Source: Branchiostoma belcheri (lineage: Eukaryota > Chordata > Leptocardii > Amphioxiformes > Branchiostomatidae). From it: a DNA stretch of 64,000 nt. The stretch spans positions 169,970-233,969 of the forward strand of contig NW_017803862.1 in assembly GCF_001625305.1 (NCBI RefSeq), written 5' to 3'. A model generated the notes under the pieces. It saw nothing but the letters and a program-made list of their open reading frames with translations, searched no databases and was not told where the DNA came from. The translations under genes were made by a program, and so were the position numbers. Positions 35,701 through 46,700 of this stretch are shown here, in pieces; positions within the stretch are counted from its first letter, which is position 1, and the number at the start of each line of letters is the position of its first letter.

Positions 35701-37718
35701 AGATGGGCTCTCCGTTTATTCCGTCCACACCTCTTTATTTTGAGCTTGAGGCTTGCCACCGCCATGTTGTGGTCTAATCCACAGTCAGGTCCGGGGTACG
35801 TTCGGCAGTTGATGTCACTACTCCCCCATCTCTTGCCGATGAGGATGTAGTCAATCTGGTTCCTGTACCTGCCCCCCCCCCCCCCCTGCATCAGAGGGAC
35901 ATCCATGTGTAGCATGTAACATGGTGCTGGAGGACTGCATTTGTAATAATCAGTCTAATATCCTGGTAAAATTCCACCAGCCGTTCCACTCGCCCATTGG
36001 GTGGTCTTAGGTCGTAATGTCGTATGGTCCACAGACCTCTTCTTTAAGCCTATCATTTTCGAGACCTAATGACATACCAAATATATTATTATAATCCAGT
36101 CGTTCAAAAGTTATGCTAACCAGAAATATGTAATATTATGTCTTTTATGTAGACGTCCGTCTCGTAGGTGGAAGCGCTGCTCACGAGGGGAGAGTTGTGG
36201 TGTTCCACAATGGCACATGGGGAACGGTCTGTGGGTACGGCTGGGACATCAGTGACGCAAATGTAGTTTGCCGTCAGCTGGGCTACTCAGGTGCAGACAC
36301 AGATGGGGCGAAACAACTTGCCTTCTTTGGTCCAGGCACTGGGCAAATATGGCTTGATGAAGTAAACTGTACCGGCATAGAGACGAGACTGTCCCAATGT
36401 GGACATCGAGGATGGGGCGTTCATAACTGCTGGCACGCCTTGAATGCCGGGGTTGTCTGTATACCAGGGAGTAAGTAGAGATCACATAATTTTCCTTTCC
36501 TTGTAAAAAATTTCCTGTTAGGAAGATACATTTTCAAAATACATTTAGGATGCAGTCAAAACAGCAAAGTCAAAAAGGTCGTTTGTATAAACAAAAGGAT
36601 CTATAGCATTATTAACTTAACGTGTCAAATTTTGTGTAAAACTGTACCTTGACTATGATCCTAGAAAAAGTGAAAGACGAATGCCGTTTTAGATGCACAA
36701 TCTTGTGATAGGGACTTCATCGTATGAACCGTTTATCCCTTACAAACATAAAGCGTATTAGCACCGTGCTCGAGCATTGCGGGACCAATGCAGTGCGTAT
36801 TTGTCGCGTATGACCTGGGTAAAAGGGTACGCTGCGTAGTTTTGTGCTTGAAAAGAATCTACGCTGCGTGCTGAGCCGTACTTTGCGCATGCATAACGTT
36901 GGACGTTCAGAAAACAAAATATATTACAGTATTTTTTTTGTTGACGTGATTTTATAGTAACGGTGCGAGTTGGTCCGAACGAGGACGTCACCCAGAATGA
37001 CCAGTGTGGACAGACTTTCTCGCTCATCCCTGGGCAGACCAGAGAGGTGGAATGCAACCCACCGATTCTAGGCCGTTATGTGTCCATACAGAATATGGCC
37101 GAAAGGAACAGTTTGTCACTGTGTGAGGTGAAGGTTTATATTTCAGGTAAATAGCTCCCATACGTTATGTCTCCACATTTTCAGTCTTCTCTATACAAAT
37201 ATCACTTATGATTAAGCAAGGTATATGAAAAGAGAACGCTCTTGTAGCATTTGCCGCCTATCAATTATGCAAATGATGTTCTGTTTGCATAATTTCATCC
37301 ATAATGTTGACATTTACTTGAATTCTATTTGTCGCAGTTATAAAATCCCCACCATTTTTCACTACGAAATGGTGTCATTTTCTAATTGATGATGCAAATG
37401 GGGTGTTCATTTTCCTAATTTATATCTGCCCCTCGTTTCTTCTTCCTCATATGTTTGAATTGTCCTGTCACTGAACGCAGCAGATTAAGATAATGTCCAC
37501 ATTTATTAAGCAAATTAGATACTGCTATTTCTAATCAAGCATTACGTAAGCTAGCCTGGAGGGGGGGGCTTTTGAGCTAAGTAAACTACAACAACTTGTC
37601 GTAGAACCACCAAATAATTTTAGAGAATAGTGTAAAATTAAAGCATAACAACTTTGGGGCAATCATATGACGTCATGATTGCATCAATTACCAAATATCA
37701 TATAGATCTTAGCTATGC

Positions 37719-37798
<80 letters not shown>

Positions 37799-40700
37799 CA
37801 CACACACACACACACACACATACACTCAAACGCACAAACGTAATATACATATAAGTTCATACCCATACCACTCGAAAAAGTTTCATCATATTAGTGAATT
37901 ATTTACTCAACTCATTTTTTATCAGAGAACAAATAACGCGGTGTATCTAAGAAAGCATGTTGATAATCACACTATATCTTGTACTTTGTTGCTAACGCAT
38001 GTGCATTGATTGTATTTATTTGTGCTTTATAAACAATCTTGTTATTTTTTTGCGCAATAGTAATCATATCCATGAAAGCCGTCTATTACATTTAAAAAGA
38101 TGAGAACCGTGACACACTTTTCTATCGAAGAACTGTTTTTGTTTAGCCCTCCAGAAATCATGTTTGTTTTCTACTGCTCTAATGATTTTCCAATGTCATT
38201 TTGCTTTGCTTTTTTTCTACATCTTCAGGTGTCTGCTGTGACCATACCATAGGACTTCCGAACGGCCAAATCACTCCTATCGACGGGGACTACTGCTCTG
38301 GAAACGACATCCAGTTCTCTTGTTACCCTGGATACGAGCTCGTCGGCAAGTCCAATGCCACCTGCCAAGGGGACGGCAACTGGGACCGAGAAATTCCGAC
38401 TTGTCAACGTGAGTTACTGAAGCATCTTTCGTTGTCTAGTGTTTTCTTAGATTCCAGATCCATGAAATAGAAGAGTGCTTTGAGATGACTGTACGTGGCA
38501 CACCTTTCTAGGAATTAGATGGAGAGGGTAGGTAGTTCATACTCAAGGCTTAGGCCAATGACTAGTATTAAAGTTTTTAATATATATGAAGATCCTTTCA
38601 AGTCTAAAAGACGTGAGGTCACCTTAAGCATTTGGTTTAATGTAGAAATTGCTGTACATAACAACCGAAGATCTCATGGCATACGGCCAAGCATTTTCAC
38701 TAACTATTCCACAATTGTTGAAAAGGAAAGGTATCTGTTGCGAGTTCTCTTGCATTGCCAGGAACAAACCAAAGCATTGTGATGCCGCATTAACTGCTCG
38801 TCCACGTTTGCCCGTGGATGAGACTTGCCCGCTAGCCTTTTCGTGGGAAGGGTTTTACTTCAATGCAATAGGGACAGTGGCTACGGTGATTTCGTGATGC
38901 GGTAGTCGGATGTTACGGGTAAGACATCTAACAAAATGTTGGAGTTTAGGCGCACTAATGCCGGACAGGAAAGTCACCCGATCGGGTTGTGAGCTCGCAT
39001 GGCCCAGCGTCCCTGGTTACGTGCCCAGGCGATTTCGTGATTTGGGTGACGGATGTTTCGTGTGAGAAATTACATTTGATTCCGAAGTGGGGCAGTGATG
39101 GACAGCCATGGCACATACGATCGGGAAGTGAAGTGAAGTGAGTGCAAAAACTACGCGTGCCTGGATTCGCGCCCCGTCTTACATGAAATATGTGCCAGAT
39201 TGCAACCAAAAAATGCGTTAGTGAATGGCTGGTCGTCGGGAAAATATTTTAATGGGGTCGCCCCAAAATGACAAAAACATGCTAATTACCTACTATTAGC
39301 ATCAAAACAGATTTTGATTAATTCGGGACCAAGATAGACCTGTGCCCTGCTAAAGCTTTGGTCGCAATTCGAAAAAGGGGCCCTGCCGGGTAGTTCCCGG
39401 CGCGGCCGACTAAAAGATGCAGTGATCTAACCGTGAGAACACCGAGAGGTTCCCCTCCGGTTGACGACAGTCCACCGGAACAATTTTTTACGTCTTCAGC
39501 ATCTTCTGCTTGGATAATTATTGTCTGTAAGACACGAGCAGTCCTCTCAGAGAAAGGACTAAGTGAATGTAAAGGATCCGATTGTTTATATATCTCGAAA
39601 TATGAGGAGTGCCCGCCAGGACCAGAGGCCTTTCTAATGCCTAACCGTCTTTTGTGGGGAATGCGGCAGGGACCCTACCGGGATGTAAGAAGCACGCGTT
39701 ACCCTGTCGGAATCCACAGGGGCCACTACAAGACATCGTCAGACCATCTGACGGGTACCTGCCAGAGACCGATCAACGAGGGTAACCACGACAGCCGACC
39801 CCAGAGCCCGGCCGGGGCAACGGCGTAATATTGGGACCAAAGCTTAACGCGCATTCGGGTCGGAACCTGCAGCTTAACGAACTTGACCTTGGATTTTCTT
39901 TCGGTCAGTCGACAAAACTCGACAAGATGTGCAACTTTGCCAAATATTATTTCACAACTCCAAACGGTTGCTGAGATATCGCCAACTTTGCACTTCGGCA
40001 CCTGCCATAGGGCTAGGGCCCGTCCAAGGCCCGTACGAGGGGTCATTTAGTGGTCCCATTAGCCGATAAAATGTACTATTCTGGCCCTCTTTTTCTTGTT
40101 AACGATGATCATTAGTGCCTGCTCTAACCTTTAGCGTGATTTGTACTTAGTGTAAGGCTTGTTTACGGCAGAAAGGGGGNNNNNNNNNNNNNNNNNNNNA
40201 GCGCGGCTTTGGGCCGGTGGCACTTCCATACTAAATCCCACAGTTAAGCATAGGCGGCGGTCATAGTGGCCGTTCCCATGGCAACGGGGTCTGACGGTGA
40301 AACAAACTGATACATTTCAAGCGAGTCAACGTAAGTACTTGGTATACCAAGCAAATTTGGTCGAAAATTACGCTGCAACGAAGTGTCTATTGAAGGTAGC
40401 AGTTTTCGCCCTATGGGGATTTCTATAGTTAATTAAGGACCCCGAGATGACTCACTTCGACGCGGTAAAAAATTATAGTAGGATGCACTTCACAAATACG
40501 AAAATCGAATATGTTTGAGAAGAAGGCACAAACTACAAAATATCTAGAAATAAAAAAATCCTGATTCCTAATCCTAATGTATCCACTCGTAACGTACACT
40601 TTGAAATCGCCCTCCACGGACGTGACTTGAACTGCAGCCGACTCACCCGGAAAGCCAGTTGCGTAATACGGCGCATTTATACACGAACTGCAAAACCTTC

Positions 40701-43700
40701 ACAATTCAAATCATACAGTCTCAAACCCGATACATTCCTACACCACACAGCGCAATTTACGTCTGGCTGACGCTCTTATCAGGCTTTCTACCCAGCCTTC
40801 AAGAATATTCGCTTTACTACTTTCTATACCCGCGTCACAGACTCCGGGGGGCGCCTATTAATACTGCGTGCTGCTACAATAAATCATAGTCTGTTTAGAC
40901 GTAAACTAACTACAAGTCCCTCTTGCAGCTGCGGGTTCCGAAGCGAAAGCATTCCTCATTTTTTTTACATTTCGGCGGCGCATCCTTCTTTCTTTGTTTC
41001 TTTGTTTGGTAGTTTGGTAACACTGCAGGCCATGCAATACCTGTTTACTTCTTTCCGGTTTGTGGTGTATGCAATAGACTTGCTTTTAGTTCCATGTTCT
41101 TTACAAAAAGAAACTTTATCTAGTAACAGTCTCATCTAGTGACATATCTTTGATCGAAGTATGGTTACATAAGTTTTTAGGCGCTAATTTATTGATCGTA
41201 CTACAAATCTAAAGAAAATTGCATAAATTATGTTAATGACAAAAATAATGCCGCATGTCGCTAGATCTCGTTGTTGCATGAAAAGTCCTCGCGAAGTTTC
41301 TATGTTTCTCTATTATGTTTGCACTTTTACGTTTGCCTGCTGCATTGTTCTTACTCAGGAATGTCAATACGTTTGATACTTACTCTTTTTAAAGACGGGC
41401 TTTCATGCTTCAATCATAATTCGTTCATCCTGCTCGGACCTGCCCAATTTTCTCGGATCGCTATGTATACTATGTTGCTTAGGCAGTCAGACAATTACGC
41501 AATCAGATAGCTCAAGCGGTAGCGATGCTGAGTGGCGGTGGCGGGGTGTGCACATAGCGAGTTCGATCCCCGGAGAGGATTTTTTTTTTAATTTTCTTTT
41601 TAACAGTCGCTGTTTTGCTTTTAACGCTCAAAAACTAATTGTTCAAGTCCTGACGTATGACTAGGCCTGCAGACATGCCGCATGTCGCTAGATGTCGTTG
41701 TTGCATGAAAAGTCCTCGAGAAGTTTCTATGTTTCTTTTTTATGTTTGCACTTTTACGTTTGCCTGCTGCATTGTTCTTACTCAGGAATGTCAATATGAA
41801 GCATTTGTGTAGCATGTGCTGTCATCAAAATCGCCACAGTGCTGCGTGTTTCAAAATTGCTATTTTTCATGTACATGTATATATGAAGAGTTACATACAT
41901 ATATCAGATGCGTTTTCTTCTTTAAGTGGTCTTGTACCAATTTCATTAACTTGGGTAATATCATTTCAACAACTTCAACAACCTCAATAACGGCAGTAAA
42001 ACCTTCGTCAGCCGAAATGTCAGCTTTAAAAAAAAAACTTGTTACTTTACTGCCCAATATACAACCAACATAGTGTACGCCTCCTCGACAGACTTTTACA
42101 ATTAAACATCCCATTCTTAGATATTGAAATGAAATGAAATACCTTTATTGTATATTCATGCCACGACGGGCATGGATGTACAATAACAACTTATCCGATA
42201 ATGTTATTGTGTATCTGCTACTGAATGGATCACATTTACTTTCATCTAAAGTCAACTCTCAAATACTCATTATTACACAGCTATATCTTTCTGAAACTAA
42301 GCCATTTAACAACTGATTAATATTCATTTATTATGGGTTCACCACACCACGAAGTGGTGAGGTGAAACCATATTGCTTTTTCTGGTGTTTCTTCTCCTTC
42401 TCCTCCTCCTCCTCCTTCTTCTTCTCCTGCCATTTTTAAATGGATTCAGCTTCTTTATTTTAGGGCCTAAGGTCCTGAAATTTGGTATGGAGGTACAGTG
42501 GGCAAATACCCCTAGGCGTTTTTTTCTAATTTTTGTGATACAGGCTTTTAGAATGGTTTTATTTGAGTTTTTTGGCTGTGTTATATCAAATGTATTACTG
42601 TGTTAGTGTGCTATGTTTACCACGTTTGGGTATGAGTCATCACAATGGAATGCAGGGCATCAACCAATAGGCATGCAGCTTTCCTCTATTCTTCTTGCTG
42701 ATTGGCTGTTGGGATTTAACTTGATTAACACCTGCACAGAGCATTTCCATACTGACAGTATGTCTGTATTCAAGTGTTTTGGTAGGTATTTCAAGCTTTC
42801 CTGCTCCAGCATTGGAATGCGGGGCATGAACGTTATTTTTATTTTGAAAATCAACAGTTTGCATTATGCAATTAAAAATCCTAACCAATAAAGTAGGGAA
42901 TAGCTATCCAACTGTTGTTTTAGTCGTATGTTACTTCATATTATAGTTATATCAATGTAAATCATTGTTTTCCCTTGTGTTTCTCATTCTTTCCCTGCCA
43001 TGTCGTAAAATGTGGTGAACCCATAGCTGTATTTGCTCCAAAGCAAATATTGGCCTTTCTAGTTCAGTCTGTATTCATTTATAATATCTTAATAGCTAAA
43101 CTCTGTTCTCTTGTTACCTACTGGACGATACCCATGTTTTGTAATGTAATTTTTATTTAATGTCTAGTGGTGACGTCAATATAAGCTTTTTGCTTGAGAG
43201 CGTCACCACTATGTTTTGTATTTTTGGGTGTTGAAATAAAAAAAAAATTATCATCAGCCATGTTCCGCTGCGGAGAAGTCGACGTATCCAACATGCGTTG
43301 TCGTAACAAGTTTGATATTGCTTTGAAGAAAAAAAGGCTAAGGATAACCTTTTTGACAATTGTAATTTTAGGGACCTGCTGTGACAACACAACCAGGATA
43401 AAGAACGGCCAGATCACGGTTAATAATGACTACTGCTCTGGGAATTCCATCCAGTTCTCTTGTGATACTGGATATGAGCTTGTGGGCAGCTCCTTCGCTT
43501 CCTGTCGGGACAAAAATTGGGACAGGGAGATTCCGACATGCCAACGTGAGTTGACATTTTTTTTTCTCTGGAAGAATTTATGTTGTACGCTCTTTTTCGT
43601 TACCAGAAAGTAAAGAGTGTAGCATCACTGTAAGCAGCGTATTTGAACAAACTAGGCCCTCAAACGGAGATGGTTGGGGTGGTGTATGTATTTCTGTTGA

Positions 43701-46700
43701 TATTTTTATTAGATTTTTTTTCAAAATTTAATTTTCAGAGCATTTAATGTTCTTCATGCCAGCTTTATATATTATCAGGTATCTGCTGTGACAATACCAC
43801 CGACATCATGAACGGCCGAGTCAATGCTACTAACGGTTACTGCTCTGGGAACGACATCCAGTTCTCTTGTAATCCTGGGTACGAACTCGTGGGTAGGTCC
43901 GATGCAACCTGCCAAGAGGACGGCAACTGGAACCGAGACATTCCGACTTGCCAACGTGAGTTACTGAAGCCTTTTTTGCTGTCTCATATTTTCTTAAGAT
44001 CTGAATTCTAAAAGAAAAGAGCTCTCTTGGGCGGCTATTTAAACTATAACCTATCCAAGACTCTAACCTACTAAGGAAATATTATTATATGTTCATGAAC
44101 ATCTATTTACATTTAATTTAGCAGAAAAATCAGATTTCGTACAATATTCGTAAAATCAACAACAAAAGGGATTGCATTCCCTCTAATGCATGCAGAAACT
44201 AATGTACATATTGTACCCATCTCATGGTACAAGTGATATGGGGAAGACAAGAATTTGAGTCGGTATATCGCGACTATGAAAAGGTCACAATGACAGACGA
44301 CATCGGTCCTTCCTCTTCTACATTGCGTGTAAATGAATCAAATCACATGATCTGGAGAATGATTTGCCATACCACATTTATTTCGCAACGCTCGTCACTA
44401 ATAACACCAGTACTGGTGTTGCCGTTCTGACGCCAGAAAAGAAACCTAAATATTCTAACACCCACACAGTACCTACAGAGGAAAGTCGCACGTCCACTGA
44501 AGCCATTATCGGCGGCACCAGTGCCGGTATCGCCGCATTGCTGATTGTGGCAGCTGTCGTCTTCACGGTGTACTTAAGACGTAGGAGGAAGAAAAGAAAA
44601 GAAGAAAACTACCAACAATCGACTGTTTACTTTGTACCAGATGATGTTATCAGTGAGTACGGTTTCCAATTTTCATTTGAAGGACTGTAAGTTATGAATT
44701 TGTATTTTTTTCATCGTTTATTATATAAGGTTTATCTACAAATTGACATTTAAACACCATTGACTCAAAGTCAAAGGTATGTGTAGTTGACAACATTCTA
44801 ACCCTATCTAGACCGTTTTTTGGGGGGGGATTCGTGGGTTGGGGGGGGGCGGTAATCATTGCCCCCTTCAGAACTCGTAAACAATATACAGTATGGTCCG
44901 CCATCCTGAATTTTGACCAATAACGTCTTCAAATTAGCATAACGTATGCGCTTTTAATGATAAAGATTACATTTAATTGCATTAGATGTTATTGAAATTA
45001 GAAAGAATGAGGCACTTGACATAAACCCATTACAGTCTATTAAAACGAAAATTACTGAATTTCACCAAAAATAATTGTCAGAAACGCGCTGCCGTGGCAA
45101 CACAAAATGTCACTAACTTATTACACTGATCCCCGAAAAAATGTTGCCAAAAACATTTTGGGAAAACTCATGAAGTTTCTTGATTTGGTTCTAGCGCAAG
45201 CCGCTCAGACGCTATCCGACATCAAAGTTAGCTCGGGCACTTTTAGCCTCTCCCAGGTCTGGATAGGGTTATGGGAAATTCTATATATTTATCTATATAT
45301 CCCAATAGGTGTTCTGGTCTTCTGAAAAGATTCTTTGACACAGCTACCCTCAAGTCCCATTTTTTTATTTGATAGTATGTCAAAACTCGCGTAATTACAT
45401 GCACTTAACACAAAAGGAAATAGTCTGGATGGATTTTTTTCTTCGTCGATAAATGACAATATCTTTTCAATCGAATTTTTCTCCTCGACATTTACCCTAG
45501 CATCCTTGCCCCACGTTGTTGTATAGTCCATAGGAGGAGATTGGAGGAGATGGTCCCGCCGGTTCCAGCCCGACCACAGTTCCCGAAGTTAGAGACCGAC
45601 CCCGGCCGGGTGACGCTTGGTGAGAAGATCGGCAGTGGGGCGTTCGGCATCGTTTACCGGGCAACCCTGACGCGGGACGACCGTACGGAGGACGTCGTCG
45701 TTAAAACTCTGAAAGGTTTCGAATGCAAATTACGTTTTGTTTGTTTTTACATTAATGGCTTTGTACGTATTTCACACAATATTCCAACGCACTTTTAATC
45801 TAGATGTGCATGAATTCTGAACGTGGCTGAATGGAAAGTGTGGTTTTCCAGATCTGCACTCTATATGTAAAATACACAAAACTCTGTATGTAAATGTTTT
45901 TTCAAAGCTCTTTACATTTTCTAAAATTCACAGAAAAACGCCTGTTAGTTACCTTGATCATGTATGATTATCCCTATTTCTATAGTTCCCACTAGTACGT
46001 AACGCTACAGTTTTGAATGTTTTCTTAATCCACAGAAAACGCCAGTGAGGATGACAAGCTGGGTTTCCTGGAAGAAATCCGTGCAGTTGTGGACCTGGGG
46101 GTTCATAAGAACCTGCTGGGTTTGCTCGGCTGCTGCACGGTGGTGCGAGACCATCTGTATCTCATCACGGAGTTCATGCCGTACGGAGACCTGAAGAGCT
46201 TTCTGAGAAAATGTCGGGAGGTGAGACACATGGTTGTTTGTTTGTTTTTTCTGAAATGTGGTACGTTCAACTAGGAGCTAGGAACCCCAAGAAGTATTTC
46301 TTGAATTCTGCAAGCGATTAAGAATGATCAGGATGGTGTATTTTTAGTTAACGGACCAAATTATTAAGGGGCATTCTGGAAAAGGTTAGTTTTTACTTTA
46401 TATATGTTTGTGCCATTTGGACGTTAGAAAAGTTTGTTTAGTCTACTCTTTTAATTATGTTTTACAACATGCCTTTATATTTGCGTTTCCATAGGAAGCG
46501 ACCTCTGATGAACCTGGAGACGATATCTACACCTTTGAGGTTATACAGATGTATCAGGTGGCCCGGCAGATCGCTAGAGGCATGGTAAGTACCACTATCA
46601 GGTGCTGCAGAGATACATGTGCCAGGTGCTGCACAACGTAGGAATTGCTGCAGATGTTCCACGTGCTGCAAATTCCAGTATAGATGTGCTATGTGATTTA

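Larger units (their letters stand above)
38409..43371. other. RTK2 intron of about 5 kb with repeats and assembly gap
   Basis: It holds degenerate tandem copies at about 38870-39180, a TIR element at 39350-39845, the N gap, a SINE-like unit flanked by direct repeats near 41249-41797, a LINE tail near 42128-42190 and a TIR element at 42333-43024. No extra CCP exon was recognised, but part of the sequence is missing at the gap. Confidence 0.6.

Noticed and set aside
37654-37854. Thr-His-rich open frame
   Set aside because: It is a (CA)n microsatellite.
39433-39828. 131-codon frame
   Set aside because: It lies inside a GC-rich TIR element and shows no domain.
41505-41590. A tRNA gene
   Set aside because: A- and B-box-like sequences are present but no acceptor stem or proper anticodon arm can be formed.
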